Assembly: GCF_000735605.1 (NCBI RefSeq)
Contig: NZ_JPKG01000058.1
Coordinates: forward strand, 97,139 to 161,138
Source: Allobosea sp. LC85
GTDB lineage: Bacteria; Pseudomonadota; Alphaproteobacteria; Rhizobiales; Beijerinckiaceae
Direction: 5' to 3'
DNA: 64,000 bases
Shown in pieces: positions 9,820 through 17,690 of the stretch; positions within the stretch are counted from its first letter, which is position 1; each line of letters opens with the position of its first letter. The position numbers and the translations under genes are program-made. The notes under the pieces were generated by a model. That model was not told the DNA's origin. It saw nothing but the letters and a program-made list of their open reading frames with translations, and did not search any database.

Positions 9820-9899
9820 TGTCCGATGGTCAGGCTAAAACATGAGTCGGCCAAAGGCCTTAGGCGCAATGACTCAACGTCCACAATAAGGTGAAGGCC
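9820..9899. repeat. imperfect direct repeat, copy A (copy B at 10458)
   Basis: This stretch and 10458-10537 share blocks such as GGTCAGGC-AAAA, GAGTCG, GATGACTCA-like sequence and CCACAATAAGG-GAAGGC. Similarity then resumes about 130 bases further on (CGGCCAGCGA blocks at about 10051 and 10581). Confidence 0.55.
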
Positions 9900-9983
9900 G
9901 CCCTGGACCGCGCTGCCGGCATTCCCGGCCTAGATCGCCGCTCGCCCCACCGGACGCAATGTGGCGATCTATCTCTTTGCATT

Positions 9984-10029
9984 GCATCGGATTTTTCCGA
10001 AAAGCGGATTCCACTTCTCGGTCCGATGC
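9984..10029 (-). repeat. dispersed two-hairpin repeat, first hairpin
   Basis: GCATCGG...CCGATGC with the GAAAAGCGGATTCCACTTCTC core, inverted relative to the copy at 4278. It lies between the two homologous blocks of repeat copy A, where copy B has no such element. Confidence 0.75.
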
Positions 10030-10109
10030 TCTCGGCTTCGCTCCGTCGGCCAGCGATCTGTCCGGCAACCATCTGCCGTCGCAACAGATCTCGGCATGAC
10101 GATTGAGGA

Positions 10110-10286
10110 ATGATCCGCGCTGCCAGCGGGCTCCTGGAAGACCGCGCGGTCGAGGAACTCGCGCAGTCCCGCGGGGTCGGCCGGGAGACGGTTCGCGGTC
10201 AGGTCAAGGCGGTGCTGGCGAAAACCGGGTGCCGCTCGCAGGCCGGTTTCATCAGGCGGCTGGCTCCATTGACGACAGCGGCCTGA
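10110..10286 (+). pseudogene. LuxR-type HTH fragment
   Basis: The 58-codon frame carries the C-terminal part of a LuxR DNA-binding domain: LAQSRGVGRETVRGQVKAVL followed by AKTGCRSQAGFIRRL matches the recognition-helix pattern 'GIS..TVR.HL..I..KTG..SQ..L'. The receptor part and first HTH helix are absent. A GAGGA lies too close (2 bases) to the first ATG. I read it as the remnant of a truncated regulator; a stand-alone HTH peptide is possible but less likely. Confidence 0.6.
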
Positions 10287-10732
10287 GAGGCAGCCCCGGG
10301 GCGGGCGTCCGGGGAACAGAGAGGATCGCGGCACAGGCGAAACGGCGCTTCCCGGCAGGCGATCCGCGCCTGGCCCTCGTCTGGCCCCCCACACCAGGCC
10401 CGTCGGCCCGAGAGAACCTCCGCAAGGGCAAGCGCCTTGCCCGCAGACCCTGTTCGCGTGTTCGACGGTCAGGCCAAAATCCGAGTCGACTGAGGATCTT
10501 GCGCGCGATGACTCATCAACCACAATAAGGCGAAGGCAACCCCGCGACCGAGCTACGGACGGTTCCGACCATGGCTTGGCTCCGCCGGCCAGCGAGCGGC
10601 CTGCCAATCACGCGCTCCCGGATCACGAAGAGCATGGCGGCCTCCCCGCTCGCGCGGAGCGAGCGTGAATTCCCAACTCGGCTCACAGCGGGTCCGCCCC
10701 CCTGCGCCCGGGGGCGCTGCTGGGACGGGGGT
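10287..10732. other. intergenic stretch with repeat copy B
   Basis: No supported gene. It contains copy B of the direct repeat described at 9820 (10458-10537) and its trailing block near 10562-10610. Confidence 0.45.
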
Positions 10733-11062
10733 CTAGCGCTTGGCCGTCGTGACCGGCCCGAGCGCAAGAATGCTGTCATAGAGCGCCAGCGCCTCGTCGA
10801 CGCGGCCGGCATAGCAGACCGAGCGCGCGCTGCGCTGCGTCTCAACCGCGCCAAGCAGCCGCTCCGGAGGCAGGATCGCGGCCTCGCCATGATCCTCGAT
10901 CAGGGTGATGGTCGTGATCTCCTTCGCGGCGCATTCGCGGGAAAATCCTGACTGGTCCTGCGCCATTGCGGCCGTCGCCATCCCCAGGGAGGCGCCGAGG
11001 ATAAACCCGAGACGGGCACGGCGAACTCCGATGATCGGGCCGGAAAAGCTCGAAACAGCCAT
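10733..11062 (-). CDS. hypothetical exported protein
   Basis: A 109-residue protein with a signal peptide (RRARLGFILGASLGMATAAMA, cleavage expected before QDQSG). The mature part has two cysteines (SRECAAKE and SVCYAGR) and a TPR-like helix at its end (VDEALALYDSIL). ATG 11062 is preceded by GAGGAGA. The family is unknown; a periplasmic location is inferred from the signal. Confidence 0.65.
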   Translation of the reverse strand: MAVSSFSGPIIGVRRARLGFILGASLGMATAAMAQDQSGFSRECAAKEITTITLIEDHGEAAILPPERLLGAVETQRSARSVCYAGRVDEALALYDSILALGPVTTAKR

Positions 11063-11284
11063 CGCTTCTCTCCTCGCGCGAGTGCTCGCGACCACGCCCA
11101 GCTTTGGCAGGACGCGGCCCCGGCTCTGATCCAGGATCGGACAGATGGGCCATGCTAGGCAGCCGGCTCGCATCCGCATCATCGGAACCGATGAGGCCGC
11201 CGACCGAATCGCGTCTGAGAGCGGATGCCCCGGCGCCGGGCGCGCGCATTCAGGCAGGCTCGGGCGGGTTCAGGCGAGTTTAAA

Positions 11285-11389
11285 GCATCGGCCCGAAACG
11301 TGGATTGCGGTTTTTGGGGGAAAGCCGATGCAAACACAAAAAGCTTAGATCATCGAACGGGATACGATATCCGGTCCGATGATCTAAGC
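11285..11389 (+). repeat. dispersed two-hairpin repeat, full copy
   Basis: Both parts are present: GCATCGG...GCCGATGC (11285-11331), a CAAACACAAAAA spacer, and a second hairpin GCTTAGATCATCG...CGATGATCTAAGC (11343-11389). The second hairpin overlaps the last codons of the neighbouring LuxR gene and supplies its TAG stop. Confidence 0.9.
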
Positions 11390-12547
11390 GCGTGGGGCAG
11401 GCAGCTGCGAGGCCCGGATCGGCGGCGTCGAGTTGTGCAGCAATTGCAGGAGCTTGCTCTGCCGCGACGTGCCGGTCTTGGAGAACATGTGCTGCAGATG
11501 GGTCCGAAGGGTCGGCTCGCTGATGCCGAGCATGTCGGCCGCCTCCTTGCCGCCCAGCCCCTCGGCCAGCGCCAGCAGCACGCGCAGTTCGCCACCGGTC
11601 AGCCCATGCAGCCGGGCAAAGGCCTCCCCCGGCATCAGCGGCGCCTGGACGGGGTCCTGCATGAACACGGCGCAGGACGCAGAAAAGGGGGCAACGGTGC
11701 TGCGGCGCTGACCGGACGCGACCGGAAGGAAGGTTGCGACATAGCCGGCGCCCCCGGCATCCGGGATCGCCAGCGAATGCGCGCTCGTGTCGATTTCGGT
11801 GTCGTCGCGCCCGGCCTGGTCGATCGCCCTGGACAGAACCGCACGCGCCGCCGGATCCGTGGGGGAAAGCCGGTTGTTCACGAGCCGGATCGAACCGCCG
11901 GTCCTGACCTGGCGCTCGGCGGCGGCATTCATGTAGACGACGCGGCCATCGCGTGCGGTGAGGTAAACACCCGCGACCAGGGCATCGAGCGTCCGTTCCA
12001 GCATCTCCGATTTCAGCGTCCTGATATCGAGCGCATCGGAGATGGCGAGCGCGCGGCAGACATGCGGGGCGAGAAGCTTGAAGAGGTCGATCTCACGCTT
12101 CTGATAATGCGCGATCTTTTCGCTGCGGGAGGCATGCAGCGAGGCCATGCGGCCACCGGTCCGCAATGCGGGAAACCAGATGATGTCCTGCACGCCAAAG
12201 GGCTTCCGCACATCGCTGAAAAACCTGCTCTCGACCAGTTCGGAGTGGTTCATCGAGAGCGCGCTGACATCGCCGAGATTCGAGACGAAATCGGCAGCGG
12301 CCATCGGGCTCTTCGCATAATGCGCTCCCAGCTGCTCCAGGAATTCCTGCCGGTACCCGAAGACGAAAAGCTGGTCGTTCAGCATATGCCTGAGATCGTG
12401 AACGCAGATCCCGCCTGCCGTGCTTTCGCAGAGGGCAGCAATACTTCGGCAAGCGTCCGGCCACTGGTGTGGGTCGAGCGCGCAATCATAGATTATGCCG
12501 ATCGTGTCGGATAAGGCCTGGGCTGAGGCTCCGTCGAGATTAGCCAT
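11384..12547 (-). CDS. LuxR-family transcriptional regulator with N-terminal sensor region
   Basis: A 387-residue protein. Residues about 1-190 are a helical sensor region of unknown ligand, about 190-290 a PAS-like region (LVAGVYLTARDGRVVYMNAAAERQ), and the last 65 a LuxR HTH (LTGGELRVLLALAEGLGGKEAADMLGISEPTLRTHL, then KTGTSRQSKLLQLL). The start is ATG 12547. A CTAA-N9-TTAG inverted repeat lies 28 bases upstream (12575-12591) and could be an operator. The stop codon is inside a copy of the dispersed repeat, so the original C terminus may have been altered. Confidence 0.85.
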   Translation of the reverse strand: MANLDGASAQALSDTIGIIYDCALDPHQWPDACRSIAALCESTAGGICVHDLRHMLNDQLFVFGYRQEFLEQLGAHYAKSPMAAADFVSNLGDVSALSMNHSELVESRFFSDVRKPFGVQDIIWFPALRTGGRMASLHASRSEKIAHYQKREIDLFKLLAPHVCRALAISDALDIRTLKSEMLERTLDALVAGVYLTARDGRVVYMNAAAERQVRTGGSIRLVNNRLSPTDPAARAVLSRAIDQAGRDDTEIDTSAHSLAIPDAGGAGYVATFLPVASGQRRSTVAPFSASCAVFMQDPVQAPLMPGEAFARLHGLTGGELRVLLALAEGLGGKEAADMLGISEPTLRTHLQHMFSKTGTSRQSKLLQLLHNSTPPIRASQLPAPRA

Positions 12548-12967
12548 GTGCAGTCCCCAGCCCGTTGGATGCCGCTAATACCTGCTGTTAGTTTGACCAG
12601 ATGAAGAATGCTGCACGACGACAAAGAATGACACAACATCTTTGGCCGGGAAATACTGGAACTCCGGGCTCTCCCCAAAGCAATATGACGTATGGTCAAT
12701 TACCAATTCCGGCGCACGGCGCCGCCGCCCGATCGTGCAGAGATCGATCGTGCAGGGATGGGAGGTCGCGGTTTCCCCGGAGCTCGGCCCCAGCGCGTAG
12801 CGTCCAGGTGCGCAGCTGGAATGGGATGCGATGTCACGGCGCGAGGACGTCGACGCGCCCGAGCCCGGCCACCGGCAGGCGGTACAGCAGCAGGCTCATC
12901 GCTTCCGATGATGTGGCGGCTGCGGTCGATTGGCTAGAATTGCGCATCGCCATTCCTGGAGGCTGTC
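12548..12967. other. promoter side of the LuxR gene; otherwise empty
   Basis: Contains the CTAA-N9-TTAG repeat at 12575-12591. I see no gene in the remainder. Confidence 0.4.
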
Positions 12968-13240
12968 ATGCTGGCTCGTGCCGATGCGCTCCCCCTCGCC
13001 GGAGATCCCGTCCGTGAGCCGCTATGGCCACAGGCTGTCACGCAATCGCTTCTGGAACGCTGCGATCTCACCAGGACAGCGGATACCGGGAAAGCGGAAC
13101 CTGCCCAGCCCCCGCTGCAGGTCACACCGGAGCTCATGGCATTCTACAGGAACCACGCCCATGATCTGCGGGCCGAGGCGATCCGGAATGCGCAAACCGC
13201 TGTCTGGTCTTTCCTCGCCAGGATCGTCCGGCAGCGTTGA
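12968..13240 (+). CDS. small conserved-looking hypothetical protein
   Basis: A 90-residue frame with an excellent ribosome-binding site (GGAGG, 5 bases before ATG). The N-terminal half is flexible. The C-terminal helix MAFYRNHAHDLRAEAIRNAQ continuing to WSFLARIVRQR has the basic amphipathic pattern of small Rhizobiales proteins. The function is unknown. It is not in an operon. Confidence 0.6.
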   Translation: MLARADALPLAGDPVREPLWPQAVTQSLLERCDLTRTADTGKAEPAQPPLQVTPELMAFYRNHAHDLRAEAIRNAQTAVWSFLARIVRQR

Positions 13241-13320
13241 CGGCCATGTGGCGATGAGGCCCGGGATCGATCGCGAGCCGATCGCCGGACGCGCCTCGGG
13301 CCTCTCCGCGAAGCCGGCCC

Positions 13321-13482
13321 CTGATGCAGGACACCGAGCAGCACCGCCGCATCGAAACCCGCGTCTTCCGGCAGGCTCTCGACCGTTCCCAGGCGGAGCT
13401 CCACGGTATCACCAAGCCCTTGCGCCGCAATCCGCCGGGCCGCAAGCGCGAGCATTGGCTGCGAAGGATCGACGCCGACGCA
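13321..13482 (-). pseudogene. SAM-dependent methyltransferase fragment
   Basis: Fifty-four codons match the middle of a class I methyltransferase: VGVDPSQPMLALAARRIAAQ is the acidic-loop/motif II region, followed by LRLGTVESLPED and FDAAVLLGVLH. The glycine-rich motif I upstream and the rest of the fold downstream are not in frame, and the flanking codons do not resemble the family. It is a decayed remnant. Confidence 0.65.
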
Positions 13483-13613
13483 GCGCCAGCGCTCGCAGGG
13501 CCCGGCCCTGCCCTGCGACACTCGCAACGGCTTGGCACGAGACATCTGCGCCGCCCATGAGATCATCAGACCGGATATTTTTTCCAGGCCGATGCTCTAA
13601 TCTTATTGCGCTT

Positions 13614-13788
13614 GCATCGCCCGCCCCGAAAACCGCACTCCACTTTTCGGGCCGATGCCTTGAACTTTTTGTGTCGGCATCGACCGCCCCGAAAACCGCA
13701 CTCCACTTTTCGGGCCGATGCCTTGAACTTTTTGTGTCGGCATCGGCTGCCGCGAAAACTGCACTCCACTTTTCGAGCCGATGCCTTG
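13614..13788 (-). repeat. tandem array of the dispersed repeat, 63-bp period
   Basis: Nearly three copies of the first hairpin plus spacer are arranged head to tail (13614-13676, 13677-13739, 13740-13788). Copies 1 and 2 are nearly identical (CCGCCCCGAAAACCGCACTC and CCTTGAACTTTTTGTGTCGG blocks); copy 3 has a few changes. A partial copy lies just before (13561-13603). 63 is a multiple of three, which creates an artificial repeated peptide on the minus strand. Confidence 0.9.
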
Positions 13789-13807
13789 GGCCCCGAACCG
13801 GGCTCGT

Positions 13808-15361
13808 TCAGTTCTCCGGCTCAGGCAGCGGCGCGACCGCCGGTGCGTTCAGCACGCTGCCATCCGGCGCAAAATGGGAGCCATGGCAGGGACAATCCCA
13901 GCACAGTTCAAACGAGTTCCACTTCAGATCACAGCCAAGATGCGTACAGGCCGCCGACCGTTCAAACAGCTCCCCGCTCTCGTCGCGATAGGCGGCAATC
14001 CTGGCCGTGCCGCGGGGAATGATCGCCCCTTGCCCGGGAAGCAGATCCTCGACCGAGCCGGGCGATGACGCGGCGCCGGAAGGGGCTGGGTCATTCTCCG
14101 AGGTTTCTTGCCCGCCAGCCTCCTGCCCTGACGCTTCCTGCCCTGACGCTTCCTGCCCTGACGCATCGCCTGGGGTGCGAGCCGGGTCATAGACGCCGGC
14201 ATAGGGGCTGATATCGCCGGCGATCATCTCCGGGATCATCACGCTGGCAATGACGCCGTGGGTGATGCCCTGGCCGGAATCCCCGGTCGTGACGTAGATG
14301 CGCTTGCAGTCAGGCCCCAGGCCGATGAACGCAGAGTAGTCGCGTGTTTCCATCACCTGTCCGGACCAGCGATGCGTTTCCTCTCCGAGCCCGGGCACCA
14401 GCAACCGGATCCAGGCTTCGAGAGCGGCGAACCCTGCGATCGCATGATCCTTTTCGCCCGTCTTGTGGTCCTCGCCGCCGACGATCAGCAAATCCTGTCC
14501 GTCGGCTGCAGCGGCGAGGCGAACATAGTGATAGGGATCGAACGTATCCCAATACAGCCGGTCCTCCAGTTCCCCGTGTTTCAGGGCGAAGGCCATCGCA
14601 TAGCTGCGGTACGGCACCTGTTTGCGGTGAAAGCCGGCGGATGCATGGATCGGCGAATTGGTCGCGACCACAGCATGAGACGCCATGACCCGATGGCCAT
14701 TCGCCAGCGTCAGTCGAACCATGTCGCCCTGCTCCTCGAGCTTGTCGACCGCGGTGTTCGGGTGAAGGCGTCCGCCCTTCGCTTCAAATGCGCGACAAAG
14801 GCCCTGCAAGTATTTCAAGGGATGGAACGCCGCCTGATTGGGGTACCGGAGATAAGGGGCTTCCTCGAGACCCCGCAGAGCGAGCCCCTTGGCAGGGGTG
14901 ACCTCGACCGCCAGTTTTGCAGCGGCTTCGATTTCGTCCTGGAGGACGCTCTCCTTGCTCGACGGATCGAGGAACAGGATGCCGTCGAGCCAGCGAAATT
15001 CACAATCGATGCCTTCCCTGGACTGGATGGCCTCGATCCGATCGACGGCAGCGCTGTGACTCTCCTGAAACCCGCGGGCGATTTCGGGGCCGCGCTTCGA
15101 AACCAGCTTGGCCAGTGAATCATCGCAGATCGGCGCAAGATGCGCGGTGGTCCGTGCCGTCATGCCGCCCGCGATCTCGCCGCGGTCCAGGACGGCAACG
15201 GAGAGCCCGCGTCGGAGCAGTTCATAGCCAATCGACAAGCCGGCGATGCCCGCACCGATCACCGCGACATCGATGGTGAGGTCGATCTCGAGCGGCCTGG
15301 CATGGCTCGCGACCTTCACGTCCATCCAGACGGAGCGGCTATGTTCCTGCATCGCATTCAT
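13808..15361 (-). CDS. FAD-dependent oxidoreductase fused to a C-terminal Rieske domain
   Basis: A 517-residue protein. Residues about 20-380 are a DAO-type FAD oxidoreductase (VAVIGAGIAGLSIGYELLRR). Then come a hydrophilic linker with a repeated ASGQE/AGGQE motif and a Rieske [2Fe-2S] domain with the ligands CTHLGC and CPCHGSHF. This is the DadA-plus-Rieske family of unknown substrate. ATG 15361 has GGAGG 7 bases upstream, which favours it over the open frame to 15589. It is a single-gene unit in an area of small genes and remnants. Confidence 0.88.
   Translation of the reverse strand: MNAMQEHSRSVWMDVKVASHARPLEIDLTIDVAVIGAGIAGLSIGYELLRRGLSVAVLDRGEIAGGMTARTTAHLAPICDDSLAKLVSKRGPEIARGFQESHSAAVDRIEAIQSREGIDCEFRWLDGILFLDPSSKESVLQDEIEAAAKLAVEVTPAKGLALRGLEEAPYLRYPNQAAFHPLKYLQGLCRAFEAKGGRLHPNTAVDKLEEQGDMVRLTLANGHRVMASHAVVATNSPIHASAGFHRKQVPYRSYAMAFALKHGELEDRLYWDTFDPYHYVRLAAAADGQDLLIVGGEDHKTGEKDHAIAGFAALEAWIRLLVPGLGEETHRWSGQVMETRDYSAFIGLGPDCKRIYVTTGDSGQGITHGVIASVMIPEMIAGDISPYAGVYDPARTPGDASGQEASGQEASGQEAGGQETSENDPAPSGAASSPGSVEDLLPGQGAIIPRGTARIAAYRDESGELFERSAACTHLGCDLKWNSFELCWDCPCHGSHFAPDGSVLNAPAVAPLPEPEN
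14121..14165 (-). repeat. 15-bp coding repeat in the linker
   Basis: TCCTGCCCTGACGCT is repeated three times in tandem (last base differs) with a degenerate fourth unit beside it. It encodes the ASGQE linker repeats between the FAD and Rieske domains. Confidence 0.85.
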
Positions 15362-15549
15362 CGGACAACCTCCACGCCTTGCGAGGAGCAACGCCAATGC
15401 CTGCCCTTGGTTCGCATACGGAGCGAAGATTGCCCGGGTATGGTCACTTGCGAGCCCGATGCGCCCCGCCGATCCTGCCGACGTCGCCCCGTACCAGACA
15501 GCTGGCCGACAGCAGGTTCGCCACCTCACTCTTCGGACGCGCGTGGCAT

Positions 15550-15813
15550 CTAGCTTTGGCGCAGCAATGGAGGAGCCGGTGTCAGCCACCGGCTGTTCAG
15601 TGTCAGTTTCGCAGCGAGAATGGGGGTTCCATCAGCGTAGCGAATTCTTAGATCGACGCTGAGATCATCACTGGTCTCGATATGCTCAGCGATGATGTCG
15701 CCCAGGCTCGAAAGCGCCTAAAGGCGCGCAGCGGCGTGGTCCTCAAGATCAATTCCATGATCATCCACGACGAGCTGGGTGTTGATCTCGATGTCGAAGA
15801 AATACTGGGCCTC
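15550..15813 (-). pseudogene. DUF6894 pseudogene
   Basis: The translation (EAQYFFDIEINTQLVVDDHG, then ALSSLGDIIAEHI and LRIRYADGTPILAAKLTL) is closely similar to the intact protein at 17389-17682. It carries an in-frame TAG at 15718-15720 where the paralogue has a serine TCG. The paralogue's ATG is also missing: a short deletion joins the promoter straight to codon 2. Both lesions argue for inactivation, although its EcfG-type promoter is intact. Confidence 0.85.
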
Positions 15814-15838
15814 AACGACCGCAACGTCGACAGGTTCC
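15814..15838 (-). promoter_or_regulatory. EcfG-type promoter (perfect match)
   Basis: Reading on the minus strand, GGAAC, 16 bases, CGTT: the alphaproteobacterial general-stress (EcfG/RpoE2) consensus. It abuts the DUF6894 pseudogene. Confidence 0.6.
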
Positions 15839-15995
15839 CCGGTTCTGCGCAGCATCAGGACCCGGTATGCGATCAGGTCGCAGTCGCCGATCCACGGTTT
15901 CCATCGGCTGGGAAGGCGCTGGGACGGCAACCGTCCTGGACGAGCAGCGTGATCGCGGCTCGAACGCTCGTCACCGCGTAACCTCGCCACGATCT

Positions 15996-16020
15996 GGAAC
16001 CTTCGGCCAGCTCACGCGTT
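15996..16020 (+). promoter_or_regulatory. EcfG-type promoter (perfect match)
   Basis: GGAAC (15996-16000), 16 bases, CGTT (16017-16020). No protein gene follows; a G/C hairpin with a T-run ends about 65 bases downstream. Confidence 0.6.
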
Positions 16021-16026
16021 TCGTCT

Positions 16027-16085
16027 CCGTACCACTCATGACCCCTGACTTGGCCCGCCGCGGGAGGACGCCGCGGGCCCTTTTT
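16027..16085 (+). ncRNA. candidate stress-induced small RNA, about 60 nt
   Basis: The interval between an EcfG-type promoter and an intrinsic terminator contains no credible reading frame, so the predicted transcript is a short RNA of about 60 nt. The start is inferred from the usual 6-7 base distance after the -10 element. EcfG-controlled small RNAs are known in other Alphaproteobacteria (for example GsrN in Caulobacter), but I see no sequence match to one. Confidence 0.4.
16052..16085 (+). terminator. intrinsic terminator
   Basis: GGCCCGC and GCGGGCC form a 7-bp all-G/C stem followed by C and TTTTT. Confidence 0.7.
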
Positions 16086-16150
16086 CGGCGTGCGCTGGTG
16101 ACACGCCTATTCCTGCCCAGGTCATGCCTGCCGCGAGCTCATTCCTGCCG

Positions 16151-16366
16151 TTAGATCACCTGCCGCGGTGTCATTCCTGTCGTGGTGACCCTGCGTGCCT
16201 CGTAGGTAACGATAGCGGTCTTGAGCGCTTGCAGTTCGAGCATCTCCACCGCATTGGGCTTCGCATCTTCCAGCTGCCCGATGCGCTGGAGCGCATAGCG
16301 ATAGTCCTCATGGCAGGTGATGCAGACGGTCGGTGTTTCCGGTCTGAGTTCGGTAACCGTGGTCAT
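16151..16366 (-). CDS. small CxxC hypothetical protein
   Basis: A 71-residue protein containing CITCHE (a CxxC pair followed by His) and a helical C-terminal half (RYALQRIGQLEDAKPNAVEM). ATG 16366 is preceded by GGGAGGGG at about 8 bases, which decides it over the frame opening at 16399. The CxxC could bind metal, but it is a single pair. Function unknown. Confidence 0.6.
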   Translation of the reverse strand: MTTVTELRPETPTVCITCHEDYRYALQRIGQLEDAKPNAVEMLELQALKTAIVTYEARRVTTTGMTPRQVI

Positions 16367-16735
16367 CGGATTGCCCCTCCCGTGGCCTAAGCTCAACATT
16401 CGTCGCTGCTCGCCGGAAGGTCATTGGCGAAGCCAGTCGCTCAGCTAAGATTATCCGGCCACGCAGACATTTACCATTGTTAATGTGTCGAGCCGAATGG
16501 CCTGAGATTCTGTCTGACCGGCATGGCTGCCTGGTCGCACCAGCCGGGCCCGGACTGTATGACGAGCGATCGTGATGACCAGATTCTTCATCGACAGCGA
16601 TGATGGCGCGCGAAGTCATTGATCGGCACGGGTTCGAGTTTCCCGCCCCGGAATCCGCGTTCTCGCGTCGATAGGTCTGCCCAAAATGTGGATAGCCGCC
16701 CTGACATGCGCATCGTCAGGGCGGCGGGGCGAACC

Positions 16736-17047
16736 TTACTCGATGATCTGAATGATCCTTCGCGTGCTGGGTTCGACCAGGACGGCGCGGTCATTGATCA
16801 TAGTATACCGATACTGAGTCACGCCGACATCCGCGGGGAATGCATGCAGTTCGACGGCGGCCGGAAGAGTGGCGCCGACCGTGACAGATTCCTGGATCTT
16901 CACGGATTTCGGCTTCTCCTTCATGAAGTAGGATTTGATCTTGCCGGACTGCTCCGTCGTGATTGTCGTTGTTGTCGTGGTCTGCGCCAATGCCGCGGAG
17001 CTCATCAGGGCGGCAGCGAATAGGCTCGTCAGGATTCGGTAGGTCAT
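16736..17047 (-). CDS. DUF1236-type exported protein
   Basis: A 103-residue protein with a signal peptide (MTYRILTSLFAAALMSSAALA), a Thr-rich segment after cleavage, and a C-terminal YRYTMINDRAVLVEPSTRRI that matches the DUF1236 pattern 'Y..VNDR.V.VDP..R.IV.I'. ATG 17047 has GGAGG 7 bases upstream. An EcfG-like promoter lies about 43 bases before the start, suggesting stress induction. Periplasmic; function unknown. Confidence 0.8.
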   Translation of the reverse strand: MTYRILTSLFAAALMSSAALAQTTTTTTITTEQSGKIKSYFMKEKPKSVKIQESVTVGATLPAAVELHAFPADVGVTQYRYTMINDRAVLVEPSTRRIIQIIE

Positions 17048-17089
17048 GGACGTCCTCCGTCGGTGAGTGTCCTCCCCGGCCGCTTTCAA

Positions 17090-17114
17090 AACCCCCTGGC
17101 CTCGTGCTTGTTCC
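17090..17114 (-). promoter_or_regulatory. EcfG-like promoter of the DUF1236 gene
   Basis: Minus strand GGAAC-N16-GGTT; one mismatch in the -10 element. Confidence 0.45.
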
Positions 17115-17201
17115 ACACTGGATTCAACCGAGCCATGACTCTCGGCGAACAGGGGTTGCGCCCCGGGGGACCGATCGGTTTAGCTCGTACCTCACTGAAC
17201 T

Positions 17202-17227
17202 GGCCCGTTCCGAACGGAGTGCGGGCC
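17202..17227 (+). terminator. terminator-like hairpin
   Basis: GGCCCG...CGGGCC with an inner TCCG/CGGA pairing, followed by TCTCTTT. It resembles the hairpin at 16052 in placement and flanking bases; no plus-strand gene precedes it. Confidence 0.4.
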
Positions 17228-17388
17228 TCTCTTTGTCGGGCGTGCCGACGCGTCGATCATACCGTTGCGGTGGAGACTTTGCCGGGTTTGCCCCCGGGGC
17301 TGTGGTGCTTCGGTGGTGAAACGCGGTGGCGCGTCCCTCCCCTTTTGAGCCGACCGCCTGATATCTCGCCATAATCCCGGCCGGCCGG

Positions 17389-17682
17389 TCAGACGGCGGA
17401 CCCCTCTCGTGGAGTGGCGGCATTCCGGATCTGCGACGGGGGAACTGGCGTGATCCACTGGCTTTTCAGTGTCAGTTTCGCTGCGAAAATGGGAGTGCCG
17501 TCCGCGTAGCGGATTCGTATATCGACCCCGAGGTTGTCATTGGCCTGGATATGCTCTGCGATGATGTCACCGAGGCTCGAAAGCGCCGAAAGCCGCGCGG
17601 CGGCGTGGTCCTCAAGGTCTAAGCCTTCGTCGTCCACGACCAGTTCGGCGTTGATCTCGATGTCGAAAAAATACTGGGCCAT
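17389..17682 (-). CDS. DUF6894 family protein
   Basis: A 97-residue protein beginning MAQYFFDIEINAELVVDDEG, followed by LDLEDHAAARLSAL and a strand-rich half (RIRYADGTPIFAAKLTL). This matches the DUF6894 pattern (phenylalanine-rich first strand, D-x-EG and E-A-AARL-like helix). Function unknown; it is very common in Rhizobiales. No ribosome-binding site precedes the ATG and the EcfG-like promoter places the transcript start within a few bases of it, so translation may be leaderless. Confidence 0.85.
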   Translation of the reverse strand: MAQYFFDIEINAELVVDDEGLDLEDHAAARLSALSSLGDIIAEHIQANDNLGVDIRIRYADGTPIFAAKLTLKSQWITPVPPSQIRNAATPREGSAV

Positions 17683-17690
17683 GCAGTCTA

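Larger units (their letters stand above)
9538..10109. other. intergenic stretch carrying repeat copies
   Basis: No gene is supported. It holds copy A of an imperfect direct repeat (9820-9899) and a minus-oriented copy of the dispersed hairpin repeat (9984-10029). Confidence 0.5.

Noticed and set aside
13566..13769. Minus-strand frame encoding a repeated peptide (FKASARKVECGFRGGRCRHK)
   Set aside because: It arises because the 63-bp intergenic repeat is a multiple of three; it is a non-coding repeat array.
16610..16690. GGTTCGAGTTTCCCGCC resembling a tRNA T-arm
   Set aside because: No matching acceptor stem, anticodon arm or D-arm could be traced around it.
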